Shown here piece by piece: positions 53,478 to 64,000 of a stretch of DNA of 64,000 nucleotides (its first letter is position 1; each line of letters begins with the position of its first letter). Source of the stretch: Sabethes cyaneus. Its lineage: Eukaryota; Arthropoda; Insecta; Diptera; Culicidae. A program made the position numbers and the translations under genes. The DNA lies in the NCBI RefSeq assembly GCF_943734655.1, contig NC_071355.1, forward strand, positions 193,203,939 to 193,267,938, given 5' to 3'. The notes under the pieces are model-generated. The model was not told where the DNA came from. It searched no databases and saw nothing but the letters and a program-made list of their open reading frames with translations.

Positions 53478-55957
53478 ATGACCTATCGTAGCCACATAGT
53501 TGGCCCATCCCGTGCGTTCGATCATATTTACGATCCCTTGTTTGTTGCTTCAGACAGTAAGGATGTGTGCAAAGCGAACGATGTCGCTCTCAAGCGATCG
53601 GCTCCGATTGGAATTTTTCCGGTCTATCAGACCATGTTCAGTGAGTTACCGCGAATGACGCGGAATCATTACGTGATGCATCGCAATCCGCTGCCCTACT
53701 ATCCGGATGTTCAGATAAAGTCCGAATGCAAGCCGCCAAATGCATCGGATCGATCACGAATCCTAGGTACGGAAAGGTCGAAGTTCTTCTGTCACCCTGC
53801 GGCTGGGGAAAGTGGTGCTTTGATACGAATGAGCAGTAGTATTGATGAATTTTGTCATTGTGATCAGTCGGCTGAGCCCCGGTTCAGGGACGTTGCCTCA
53901 CAAACGATGTACCGGGAATCTTCCGCGCAGACCCAACCCTGGATGCCGACAGCGGTTTTGAAAGATTCCGATCTGGGTACGGCGGAAATTGTTTACGTGG
54001 CGGAAATGCTGCAACACACGCAATATCCTGGAGTCAATGAAGTGGAAATTATTGAACGTGCGAGAAAGAAACGGAACTGGGAGTATGCACTCGGTAGTTG
54101 TGATTCGGCTGACGAGTGGGCTCAGCAGAGGTTAACTCTTCAGATCTTTGAGTGGGAAGAATGGGTCGCCAGGGAGCGTCAAATCGATCGTTATCAAATG
54201 CTCCGTCTGCAGTTGGTAGCGAAAATTATGAATAAACGGGAACGAGACACCCACCAGGCGGCCGAGAGTAAGATGGAGAATACTAAAAATCGAATCAATA
54301 TGGAAAGGAACAAAGCTTTGGAAAAGTTGAGGATCAACTATGAGCGCAACGTGCGTAAACTGGAAAAGAAACGTAAGGACTTTAAGGCGAAGGGTTTCCG
54401 TTCGCAATCGGCCTTGAAACAGCCCGAAAGCTCGCTTGGGGTGACGACGAAAAAGACTTCCGGTAAAAAGTCTTACAGCTACGATCCTAATCTGATTGAA
54501 GTTGGGTAAGTAACAAATCTAATTAGTTAATTATCAGTCGAATGAGTAATCAAATTTCTATTGAAACTCTGTCGACAGACTATCAAAACTCGAACGAAAA
54601 ATCACTGTCAGCCACAAGCTAAAGGATGTCAACAAACAGCGTCCGGAATTGTGGAAACCAAAGGAAGTGTGCCGAGAGTTGCAGAAAGGATTCTGGTCTG
54701 ATAATTTCCTTCGCAAGCTTTATGAAGCCCTGAAGGTTTCACATCAAAATTATTGTTCTTTTAGAATAATTGTTCAACTGTTTATTTCAGCATTTTCGTC
54801 ATAAGAAGGATTCTCAACCTTCGGTACCGGAATGCTTGATCGTTATATCCTCGCCGACGGAAAGTAGCGTTGCTTCTCCTACACGATTTAGTGGCGAACG
54901 CGAGGACGATAACCTCTACCAGCAGGCTATTTTACTGCAGAAACTCATTAAAGGTCGCGCCACACAGGAAATGATTCACAAAGACTACGCTACAGATCGG
55001 GATCTGGTGGAAGACTTGATTGCTACCCATCGGCTTCCGGTTGTGGAGGAATTCTTTCCTATTGCTCCAATCAAAACGGGAAGTGTTCGGGAAAAGTATC
55101 TTCACATATTACGCAACGAACAGTTGCTAGATGAGTTTGTTGAAAATTGTACCCACGCTCAGATGACTTCGCTGATGGCGACCCTTGAGCGGGAGCTGAC
55201 TCGACTTCAGAACGAACGAAACACTCAGGCTTTCTACTTATTAACCGAACAGGAACGGTACTTCCGAGAGGCACGTGAAACTCGGCATATCTCCGAGATG
55301 AAGTATCAGGACAACGAAGAGATGTCTATTTATCTCGAGAATGCATTACTGGAAAAGGTAGAGGGCGAAAATATTGCTGAAACTCGCGAAAAAATTCACG
55401 ACTTAGTTAAAAAGTTCGATTTGGAAGCGGACAAACGCATCAGCTCGGTGGAAGAAACCGGTCAGGGTCAGGGTAATATAGCATCTTGTTTGGTAGATGA
55501 AATGCTGATGCCCGATATCTTCCGTCGTTTGGCACGAGAAAATATTAAACTGAAGCAAAAACCACTGCTGGCGGAAGCCCATGATACCATTTTCCAGCAG
55601 GTTGATCTTAAACCGCTGGATTCAGTCCCGAAGGAGGTAATGGAAAGCCTGCGCAGGCAGTCGGAAATCGAATGTGTACTGGAAGGGAAAGCCGAGGAGG
55701 CTACAGCGCCAGAGGAAACGGTGGATGTCGAGACTCGCAGTGAGGGTCAAGTTATTATCGGTGAAATTTTGAGTAATGTGATTGAGGGAGCTTTGTCGGA
55801 GAATGAAGTGGAAGAAATACCGGAAGATGATACGACAGATTTCTATGGGTTCGGGGACGGTGCGGAAGGCGAAGAGGAAGAAGATGTGAAACAAATAGCT
55901 GTTGAGTTGGTGGATGATATTCTCACTTATGTGTATGAGCAGGATATTGAAAAATAA
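53478..55957 (+). CDS. CFAP91: Cilia- and flagella-associated protein 91 (CFAP91/MAATS1) homologue
   Basis: Three exons, 53478-54505, 54579-54735 and 54791-55957, encode 783 aa (human about 767). Splices: donor GG|GTAAGTAA with acceptor GTCGACAG (phase 2), and AAG|GTTTCA with TTTATTTCAG (phase 0). CFAP91 is an axonemal protein at the base of radial spokes (calmodulin- and spoke-associated complex) needed for sperm flagellum assembly and beating. Matching blocks: RAFDHIYDPLFVASDSKD at about residues 12-30, YQTMFSELP, the VASQTMYRESSAQTQ repeat that parallels VGTQTDYRDADVQTD, VEIIERARKKRNWEYAL, charged coiled coil (about 220-320), LLQKLIKGRATQEMIHKDYA in exon 3 (parallel to YLQKLLRGRVVQNMM) and LERELTRLQNERNTQAFYLL. 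The C-terminus is acidic. The frame is also open upstream with GTG at 53472, but ATG 53478 is the first. Insect males with motile sperm are the expected site of expression. Confidence 0.92.
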
Positions 55958-56034
55958 GAATATTAACAGTGTTTGGTGTTTATTCATATTCTTCTTCAAT
56001 AATATTCAATAATATCAATTTATAATAACGATTT

Positions 56035-56040
56035 ATTAAA
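56035..56040 (+). terminator. Possible poly(A) signal of CFAP91 (ATTAAA)
   Basis: ATTAAA, the commonest variant signal, lies 78 bp after the stop; no AATAAA is closer. Confidence 0.35.
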
Positions 56041-57404
56041 TTGTCAATTTCATTTCGTATTTCTTTCATTCAATTATAAAAGAAATTGTTTTCCTTCAAA
56101 TTGACACCAGGTTAGCTTTAACATGGATAAGTGCATATCGATATGGTGAGTTTATCACTATTCCATTTGTTTGCAGTGAGATGGTTCGAGTCTTCGCTAA
56201 GCGGTGCAGCTTTCGATATCGATACTTCTGAGCTGTGTGGTGTGGTGTAAGACCGTGCCAATACGGTGGCTGAAGCTTTTAACTTCACCACAACCCAACG
56301 GTGGGTGGCGTGCGCGCAGTTCAGTTTAACTAGGCCACCTCTCACCCCACCTTGGAGGTGGAGTACTTACATACAACGAATTACTCTGATAGCGCACAAA
56401 CGTAACGAGTAATGGAAAAGCACTTTTAAATTGCATCCCACTCGGTACTCGGAATGCGTTTACGCGGAGAATCAGAATAATACGCGCCATACAGAGAGTT
56501 CTCTGAATTGAATGACGTCCAAACCGGCACTCGACGGTTGTTTTCAATATTACCCTGTTAGGTGGTTTAAGAGGATTATGGATGGTATTTTGTTGCATCA
56601 GAGTTCATAGAGCAGGTATTTTCCTGCGACGCAAAACGAACTCGAGCCCAACCGGTAGAACAGATTACTGACCCAGTTAAATTATACCGAAGCTCTTTGG
56701 AAAATGGTCAAAGTTTTATCATAAATCTGCTTCCTGTTTGGGAGTGTTCCATTAACATGTCACGTTGGAATGAAATAGTGCAACGTTACAAACGAAGAAA
56801 CTTTTCGGCGGATATTGTCTGGTGATCATTTACGACTTAATTTTCCTTTTTATTTGACAATATATTATACTATGCGGGAGTCATGTTAATTATGCTCTAC
56901 TCGGTGTTGGCCATACGTAATGGAGGATAATATCAACAGGAAAGATGCATATAGGAGTCCAAACCCACCGATAAGGAGTGATACAATACTTTTCTAACAG
57001 CTAGAAGAACCGCCGGGGAACCATTTCGGGAAAGTGGCAAGAAAATGAGTTTGCTAGTAAAAGGTAGCCAAAGTTATGGGAGCCTATTTCTGGAACCTTT
57101 TTATTATACTTTCAAATAAGCATAGTTTGCCAACTCCTAAGATATTAAAGGAAACGTTATCGTAAAGTTATCACCGGCGACACTGTCGATAACTGTTATT
57201 TTAGTACAGGGTGAGTAGTAATAACTGTCAAGTGTTTTTGGACGTGTTTAATAGGACACCGCCTCTAGTTTCTGATTATAAAGAACACAAGTTGGCGCTA
57301 GTGTTTCATCATGCGCCATACGTGAGAGTATGCTGGAAACTATCAATGTTTCCCTGTTGAATACAACACAGGTCAGATTACTTTGTAACGCATATTGTAC
57401 ATTT
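56041..57404. other. Unrecognised stretch
   Basis: No gene is seen. The block 56100-56400 (…CACCACAACCCAACGGTGGG… CCCACCTTGGAGGTGGAGTA) is GC-richer with short hairpins; it may be a repeat end or structured RNA, but I recognise no family. Confidence 0.3.
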
Positions 57405-57600
57405 TAATATATGGGTCATTCCATCTCAAACGTACACAAGGTTTGAATTCGACCATCAGCGATTTCAACCAAAGTCGGCATAAATGTTCATTCCGACCCC
57501 ACAACCAATTTCCCAAAGTATTATGCCGATTGATCGATCCCCCTAGCAGTGGCGTTACTTCCTTTTTTACAGATTTTCAAAAAAAGTCATGTAAAAATTT
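57405..57600. mobile_element. Single-arm copy of the 12-kb foldback family
   Basis: GGGTCATTCCATCTCAAACG, ATCAGCGATTTCAACCAAAG, CATTCCGACCCCACA, GATCGATCCCCCTAGCAGTG and TTTTCAAAAAAAGTCATG follow in the same order as 12412-12595. The inverted second arm is missing. Confidence 0.65.
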
Positions 57601-57689
57601 TTGGCGTGTTGGAAGTTTGTTTTGAATTTTCGTTCGTTTAAGAGTCGTGATGGACGCAAAAAGGACTTGCAATAAGTCTGTTTTAGAAA

Positions 57690-58445
57690 ATTTTTCGCTC
57701 GTGTGATATTTTAAAGAAGCGGGAACCACTCGGAATGAACAAAAGATTTAACTTTCGTACAATACATACATCGTGACGAAGACGATACAAGGAAACTGGT
57801 CGTAAACGCACCATAGCAGACCTAAGATGACCAAGAAACTGTAAATTTTTTTTCAAATATTTTGAAAGATGATCTTTAATTGATTCGATACAATACTCAA
57901 GTGGCACGGTGATTGTGAAAATCTGTTTCCGGACAAAAAATGTTCCTGCTATAACCACAACCAACAAAATAAGCACATAGTTCTAATATTCCTCGCAACA
58001 AACTGGTTGTTCCAAGGCTCCAGAATGTTACCAAAGTGATGTTATTGGGATGTTTTTCCAAAAATTTGAAAGTTCCATTGTTCATTGAACCTGGTGTAAA
58101 AATCACTACTAAATGTTATATCCATAATGCTTTAAAAAATCATCGTCCCATCGTCAAAAAACACTAAAAATATGCACCATACTGTTTCCAAGAAGATTTT
58201 GCACCATCTCATCAGGCGAAAGCTACACATGTTTGATGTGAGGTCAATTTTGCGGATTTCTTTTTTTTGGAGATGCAAATATGCAGTAAGGAGCAATTGT
58301 TCCGTCCTGTTATCAAAAGACGTAACCTTCATCTGTGAACAATGAATAGGCTTATAGATTTGGCCGCGGTTAGAGGAGTGGTGATTCGTACCAGTTACTT
58401 CCTCGTCTGAATATTCGAAAACACATCTGGATTCATCCAAATGTA
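57690..58445 (-). pseudogene. Possible Tc1-like transposase relic
   Basis: Minus-strand frames contain LDESRCVFEYSDEE (58430), reminiscent of the F-[ST]-DESRF motif with the second catalytic Asp of Tc1 transposases, a CIFLVFFDDGTMIFQSIMDI-like stretch that fits the segment after VWG in that family, and MNNGTFKFLEKHPNN-type text. Stops break every frame. The match is by motif order only and is uncertain. Confidence 0.35.
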
Positions 58446-58599
58446 GACTCTACCTCTCAGATCGATCATGTCTTGATTGACGTTCAATACCTTTCGGGTG
58501 TCATCGATGTACGGTCTTTTCGGGGACAAATATCAATTCAGACTACTATCATATCAAATTATCATACTTGAAAAGAAGACCTTTGAACAAATTCCAGTT

Positions 58600-59115
58600 T
58601 GCTTGGTAGGCAGGAAAATCAACTGAAACAGCACTTCATACGTTGATTTCAAAAATAGAAAAGTTTTTTGACAATAAAGAAATCTCACTTGCAGCTTTTC
58701 TTGATATTGAGGGAGCATTTGACAATGCTTCCCACAATTCAGTAAATAAAGCCATGGAGAAACGGGGTTTTGGCAGGTGCATTTCCAATTGGATACATAC
58801 TATGCTAACCAACCGCAAAATTACAGCAAAACTGGGAGGATTTAACGACAAAACCAACTAGATGTTGCCCTCAAATGGGAGTCCTATCTCCTATGCTGTG
58901 GTCTCTAGTAGTCGATGATCTTCTAAATGAATTGGCTGACAAAGGCTATGAAGTCATAGGGTTCGCTGACGATATAACAATTTTAGTAAGGGGAAAGTAT
59001 GAGCATACTATTTCAAATAGAATGCAATCTGCTCTAAACTACATACTTAAATGGTGTGACTTGGAAGGACTAAATATCAATCCTTCTAAAACAGCCATAA
59101 TACCATTTATAAGAA
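58600..59115 (+). mobile_element. LOA/Lian-type LINE reverse-transcriptase fragment
   Basis: KSTETALHTLISKIEKFF (with one frame change), then NKEISLAAFLDIEGAFDNAS (58700), NWIHTMLTNRKITAKLGG (58800), a frameshift, GVLSPMLWSLVVDDLLNEL (58880), VIGFADDITILVRGKYEHTI (58955; catalytic FADD intact) and CDLEGLNINPSKTAIIPF (59060). It is a well-kept RT palm but has no endonuclease or RNase H part. A stop at 58861 and the frameshift inactivate it. Confidence 0.82.
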
Positions 59116-59310
59116 GAAGAAAATACAGTATTGCAGAGTTTACACTCAGCATTCACATGAGTGCCTCCTTCTCTGTCCCTGGTTTCCACCGTTTGTCTGA
59201 TTTCCACTAAGGAACGTATCCCGGATGGCACTACGAGGAGGTAGAGATAAAAGTTGCTGAATGTGTTAGAGAATGTGGAACCTCGTGGTAGTTCTGGAGC
59301 GCATTCTTCA
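59116..59310 (-). mobile_element. RTE 5' UTR fragment (inverted)
   Basis: The reverse complement reads …GGGACAGAGAAGGAGGCACTC ATG… and AACTTTTATCTCTACCTCCT, which matches the 5' region at 45330-45480 (GACAGGGAAGGAGGCACTCA). Confidence 0.6.
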
Positions 59311-60044
59311 ACCATTTACTATCCCTCTTTGGGTTTGCAGCAACACGTTTGGTAAAAAGTGGGGACTTAAGCCGCGGATGATTCACTGGTGACAGCGTGA
59401 CAGCTAACAGTTGGTTTGATGTCGAATACCAGAGAGTAACAGTTGACAAGAACATCGCCAAGAGCCACATGCTCACTGCGGCTACACTTCAGAACAGAGC
59501 TATAAAAGGAATCCACCAAAGCAATCCATAGAAGGATCATTGTTAGGATTTGGGAGAAACCACAAATACTGAAAGAGTGGTTGAATGGCTTTATTTGCAC
59601 TATGTTTTTAAAAAAGACATCGGATAGAGGGTAAAAACTATCGAGGCATTACATTACTCAATTCTGCCTATGAGGTGCTCAGCTTTAGACTGAGATCGTC
59701 AGCAGAATGCTTCGTCGGCGAGTACCAAGCTGGTTTGGTCATGAGGGTCGCTCCACGATGGATCAGATGTTTATACTGCGTCAGTTACTAGACAAGTTCT
59801 GGGAGTACAACTTACAGACTCACTATCTGATTGTGGACTTTCAGACGGCGTACGATTCAGTCAAACGAAACGAGCTGTGGTAGATAACGCTAGAACATGA
59901 TTTTCTGTCGAAACTAGTTACACTGTTTTGTGCGACGCTGGATGGGTCAAAATCATGCGTCAAACTAGCGGGTGAGATCTCAGTCGCTTACGTGACTATG
60001 GACTAAAGCAAGGGGATGCACTTTCTAAACTACTACTCAGCATT
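59311..60044 (+). mobile_element. RTE-clade LINE relic (linker and RT)
   Basis: YQRVTVDKNIARSHMLTAAT at 59430 corresponds to the linker SHILVATVTRQSR at 46410; then EYQAGL-type (59725), TDQMFILRQLLDKF, HYLIVDFQTAYDSVKRNELW (59830) and the LKQGDALSKLLLSI block (60005). It is cut at 60044 by the CCCAAGT-ended element. Broken by stops. Confidence 0.75.
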
Positions 60045-61095
60045 CCCAAGTGACAATTCCAAGTTTTATTACGTTCGTATAGTTATTTTCATGACCAATT
60101 TCATAGAACCGCTAATAAAACTATGAGCTCCACCAGAACTTTCTGATGACCGCTATAAAACTGCTTTCCGACCAAGTGGCCCACTCCTCAGAATGTTTTC
60201 ATAACCGCTATAAGAATCAGGTTATCAGCTCAAGTAGTCGTATCACGCTCTGCTGAAAGCAGCAATAAAACCGGTTAAGCTTTCGTTGCTTGACAGCCAT
60301 CGCCATAATTTAAAAAAGCTTTTCGCTTTTCGCTTTTCTGGCAAAAGCTAAATAAGTTGTCAACTTGAAAATATATCCGTGATCAGAAAAGTTTTAATTT
60401 TACTGACAGATCATTCTGATCGATTTGGTTTATTGTGACCATAATAGAATATCCCACTGAAATTTTGCAATTTTCGAAACATGGTTGTTTTAACAAATTG
60501 AAAATATTCAGTTAGTCTCAATTTCAATTTCTGGCAAGATCATTTTAGTTGCGTCCTCTGACAGGAAAACCGATTGATAATAACTTTCTTTCTGCAAAAT
60601 ACTTTGCTTTGATAAACTGTTGTTTGCGAGCTAAAACTAAATACTACAATATGGCAACACGGCTTCGCATAAAAAAATGATTTTGGTGTTGAACTTTGGT
60701 ATTCTTCATAATAGCAGCAAAAAAACTGTTTGGTTAGGGTGTTACCGTTTCAATAGCTCTATAAAACTAACAGATTTATTACGGTTTAACAAGTAACCGC
60801 AATTACATCAATTTTGATTGGTGCGCCATTTTGTATTGCCACGCCATACTTATGGTAAGTTTATAAGAGACGTGGTGCAGCCAACAAGTTTTAACGTGGT
60901 AATATAAGCAACCATAATAAATTTGCTTTATTAGCAGTTTTATTATAGCTTTCTAGCTAGCTATAAGTGTGTTTGGACTCGTATCCTCGTGGTATTGCGC
61001 AATACCACAATAAACCCAGAGGTAATGATTGATACCGCAATAAAACCTTAATAAAATTCAAGTAAAACCATGTGGCTTTAGAATTGTTACTTGGG
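60045..61095. mobile_element. CCCAAGT-ended element, long copy (1051 bp), TT duplication
   Basis: Ends CCCAAGTGACAATTCCAAG and the complement of CCCAAGTAACAATTCTAAAG are inverted repeats; two-base flanks are TT on both sides (60043-60044, 61096-61097). Text such as CCGCTATAAAACT, AGCAATAAAACC, CTAGCTAGCTATAAG and CGCAATACCACAATAAA is repeated in direct and inverted order inside. No transposase frame is visible. The shorter inverted copy is at 62003-62560. Confidence 0.75.
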
Positions 61096-61860
61096 TTGCT
61101 ACATGGTTTTTATTCTGGCGTGGATTGCCAACACGGTCGCAAGGTTTCTAGTAATCATGTCGAGGTCGTCTGCGAAGGCTAGAAGTTAGTTACTTTTGCT
61201 AAAAATCATTTCTTTCGTTTTGAAGGCCACTCGCCGGATCACACCCTCAATAGCGGTGTTGAATAACATACAGGACAGTCTATTGCTTGTGCTATTGCAG
61301 TCTTGCTGCAGTCTTCTGCGCGATTCTAAGAGACTCGAGAATGCACCCGAAATACGCACGTAGCACATCACTCGCTCCAGGATAGCTTTGATCAGCCGCT
61401 TCATCTAGTCTAGACAACCATACAAATGCATTATCTGCCATACCTGTTCGCGCTCAACTGTATCGTATGCTGCCCTGAAATCCAAGAAAATATGATACAC
61501 GGACACAAGGTACTTCCGACATTTCTGGAGGATTTCTGCAGATCCTACGAATTTTTTGCTATTGGGGATAGACGACGTGACAAAATCTGGGAGAGCATGT
61601 TATACGCGGCGTTAATACCGCGGTAATTACAGCAATTGAGTCGGTCGTCCTTTTTAAATCTGGATGGTACAAACCACACCTTCCATCTACTTCTCCGGTA
61701 GTTTCTCCGCCTCCCAACTCCTTGGAATTATCCAGTGAAGTACCGTTTCTGGTAGTTCTTTGCCATTTTTGTATATTTCTGCCGGAAGTCGGTCCCTTCC
61801 GGCGGCTTTATTATTCTTCAGCAGACTGATTTCTCGCTGTATTTCTTCGAGATCGAGAGA
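61096..61860 (-). mobile_element. RTE-clade LINE relic
   Basis: Minus-strand text: KNNKAAGRDRLPAEIYKNG at 61800, LPEK-DGRCGLYHPDLK (61680), a VPVYHIFLDFRAAYDTVERE-type block (61480), IKAILERVMCYVRISGAFSS (61390), NTAIEGVIRRVAFKT and FADDLDMITRNL (61150). Many stops. It lies exactly between the inverted pair of CCCAAGT-ended elements. Confidence 0.75.
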
Positions 61861-62002
61861 CGACACACTGAAGTCATTGAAGTAACGCTTTTGAAGTATA
61901 TGTACCGTTCCTCTTTACCCAAGCTGGAAGATCCGCTGATCGAACCAAGTTATAATGGGAGACTTGACAACAATTTTGACCAGGTTAAATATGCAAAGCA
62001 AA

Positions 62003-62560
62003 CCCATGTAACAAATTATAAAGCCACTTGGTGTTCCTTGAATTTTATAAAGGTTTTATTGCGGTATTAATCATTACCTCTGGTGTTTTATTGTGGTATA
62101 GCGCAATGCCAAGAGGATACGAGTCCAAACACACTTATAGCTAGCTAAAAAACCATAATAAAACTGTTAATAAAACAAATTTATTGTGGTTGCTTGTGTT
62201 ACCACCTTAAAACTAGTTGGCTGCACCACGTCTCCTATAAACTTACCATAAGTGTGGCGTAACAATACAAAAGAAAAGCGCCAGAAAAGCGAGAAGCTTT
62301 TTTAAATTATGGCGATGGCTGTCAAGCAGCGTAAGCTTAACCGATTTTATTGCTGCTTTCTGCAGAGCCTGATACGACTACTTATAACCTGATTCTTATA
62401 GCGGTTATGAAAAGATTCTGAGGAGAGCAGTTTTATAGCTGTCATCAGAAAGTTCTGGTGGAGCTCATAGTTTTATTAGCGGTTTTATGAAATCATGTGT
62501 ATCATGTGTATCATGAAAACCACTATACTAATGTAATAAAACTTGGAATTGTTACTTGGG
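62003..62560. mobile_element. CCCAAGT-ended element, short inverted copy (558 bp), AA duplication
   Basis: The left end CCCATGTAACAAATTATAAA and the right end …TTGGAATTGTTACTTGGG are the same termini as in 60045-61095 but the whole is inverted and an internal part of about 480 bp (matching about 60360-60830) is absent. Flanks are AA on both sides. The right end directly touches the 3' end of a SINE (62561). Confidence 0.75.
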
Positions 62561-62764
62561 AAGCCATGGATATAAACGTCCTTAAGAACTTTATCCTTCT
62601 TTATTGACAGACATTGCCGCCGGTTATTAAAGTACAGGAAAATTACGGAACTATTGAAAAGATCTTATTGATTCTATAAGCAGCATCGCCCAGTCGAGAC
62701 TTGAACATACGACGACTTGCTTGTTAGGCCAGCGTCGTGCCCCGGAGCTAATTGGGCAGGCACA
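62561..62764 (-). mobile_element. tRNA-related SINE, copy 2
   Basis: The reverse complement reads …TTAGCTCCGGGGCACGACGC (A-box region), GTTCAAGTCTC (B box), then the same body and the tail GGACGTTTATATCCATGG as the SINE at 25423-25627. The tRNA-like head and common 3' tail in two distant places support a dispersed family. Confidence 0.7.
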
Positions 62765-62859
62765 TGTTAAATATCTGAGTTTAATTTATGACAAAAAGCC
62801 CTAGGGTTATGATGTAATGATTACATTGAAAGTATATACTCTCAAGTCGCTTTTTACGT
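62765..62859. other. Spacer
   Basis: Short AT-rich sequence with nothing recognised. Confidence 0.3.
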
Positions 62860-63080
62860 GAAGGATATGTTCCGCGGAGAAAGAAAAAACGCGTAAATTC
62901 CGAAATTCGTGTAACATGCGTAAAAAAATCTCGTAAATACCAAAACTACACGTAAAAATAGGCTCAAAGAGCACATTCGCATAAATTTCGCAAATCACGT
63001 AAAAATACCGCGTAAATTCCGAAATTCGCAAAAAACCCGCGTAAATTCTGAAAATCACGTAAAAATAGTCGTGTGATGTG
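62860..63080. repeat. Degenerate tandem repeat of the CGCGTAAATTCCGAAATTCG type
   Basis: Motifs GCGTAAATTCCGAAATTCG and ATCACGTAAAAATA alternate several times over about 220 bp with variable spacing. Non-coding. Confidence 0.7.
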
Positions 63081-64000
63081 ATTTTAAAGACATTTTAGGG
63101 ACAATTCGAGAATAGGAACATTTCAGAATTATTTCACTCCGTTACATTATTCTCCCAAAGGGGGATGGGTGTAGCATCACAATGGGTCATAAACAAAACA
63201 GACATAAACATTACACACCGAAGGTAATGATCGAGTAGTAAATGCAATTACATAATTCAAAGCATCATAGACGACGAGCAACGGTCGCTAGAACATTTTC
63301 ATTCTCGCGTATCACCTTGCACGCATCACCTTGCGTATCAAATAATGGGTTAGGCCCTCTGTCACAATAATCAAAATTTCCTAAAATGCAAGTAAAGCAA
63401 GTATAGAATATTCAATTGTATATGTCGGCAAATCATATAAAAATTAAACCCTTCAATAAAATTGATTATTTTTTTTGATTTTCAAATCGGTCTGTGTTAT
63501 GGTCTTCACTGAGGGTCATCTTTGTGGTTTGGTTGACCGGTTCCTTCATAGTATCAAAAAATAGTAAAAACACAAGAAGGTGAAAAAGGTTGAAGTGCAC
63601 CGAAATTCAAGCACGAATAATTTGCACAATTAATAGTAATATTGCATGAAACAACGACATTCGGAATACAAAACACCTGGATAAAATCACATAGACTCAA
63701 AAAATGGTCGCAGTATCCCTAAAAACCTGTGCCAGACACCTAGTTTTGTTAGATGTTGCTAAGTTATACATTATAAGATCTTTTCAAAATTAAGTAAAAA
63801 TTTATGTTCACTAGCAGACATTTTACAAACAGTTTACTAACAGGCATTTAATCACTCTTAAGGAAGTGAACAATTTTGTGGTGCCAAAAATGAATACTTT
63901 TGCCAGTGCTAAAGGTAAAAGCTCTCTTCTATTATATTTGTACCGTTCCATTAAAATATTGCATAAATTAAACGTGTAGATTTTAATATAACCTTTCCGC
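63081..64000. other. Unrecognised AT-rich stretch to the window end
   Basis: No gene, RNA gene or repeat family is recognised. Confidence 0.4.

Noticed and set aside
56100..56400. Small structured RNA (snRNA or 7SL-like)
   Set aside because: Hairpins and GC-richer text are present, but no conserved box of any snRNA, 7SK or 7SL family could be identified.
62860..63080. CRISPR-like array
   Set aside because: Unit spacing and sequence are irregular, there are no unique spacers of constant length, and the genome is animal.

Overview
The window looks like a gene-poor, repeat-rich segment of a dipteran genome, most likely a culicine mosquito (Aedes-type). This rests on spliced eukaryotic genes with short introns (about 50-85 bp), insect-type protein sequences, long AT-rich intergenic stretches, and a dense load of degraded non-LTR retrotransposons (RTE/JAM1-like, LOA/Lian-like, CR1/Jockey-like, I/R1-like), a tRNA-related SINE and many MITEs. 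The species call is inference; no database was searched.

Genes. Seven spliced or single-exon protein genes can be supported. At 27.5-30.3 kb there is a compact gene island: an AAGAB (p34) homologue (+), a mitochondrial elongation factor Ts (+) 287 bp downstream, and, convergent with it, a very small divergent ninjurin-like gene (-). Four clear ninjurin-family genes lie at 37.05-37.7 kb (-), 42.37-42.92 kb (-), 43.17-43.76 kb (-) and 51.30-52.13 kb (+). All four, and the divergent one, have one intron in phase 0 at the same place, just after the second hydrophobic helix. At 53.48-55.96 kb lies a three-exon homologue of the axonemal protein CFAP91/MAATS1.

Layout. 0-1.9 kb: I/R1-type LINE relic split by a TTAA-flanked MITE. 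1.9-11.6 kb: mostly unrecognised DNA with a mariner scrap, small hairpin MITEs, a candidate hammerhead-ribozyme motif and an RTE relic. 11.6-13.45 kb: LINE relic with two nested palindromic elements. 14-20 kb: a string of MITEs (CTCAGCC family, the second TTAA MITE copy, a pogo-type TA element, a 1.4 kb TIR element and a hAT-type MITE with an exact 8-bp duplication). 20-23.6 kb: nothing recognised. 23.6-27.2 kb: a compound piggyBac-like/foldback structure with inverted arrays of ~150-bp repeats and a SINE inside. 31.3-36.7 kb: three RTE relics and a pogo-type MITE. 38-42 kb: small RTE and LOA relics, otherwise unrecognised. 45.1-50.6 kb: an RTE copy interrupted by a CR1/Jockey-type LINE in the opposite orientation, followed by an ~830 bp purine-only-like tract. 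57.4-62.8 kb: LOA and RTE relics, an inverted pair of CCCAAGT-ended elements and a second SINE copy. 62.8-64 kb: a degenerate tandem repeat, then nothing recognised.

How the genes relate. The ninjurins form the only functional cluster: small two-helix membrane proteins whose relatives drive cell adhesion and plasma-membrane rupture. CFAP91 (sperm flagellum), mitochondrial EF-Ts and AAGAB are ordinary single-copy genes with no evident functional link to them.
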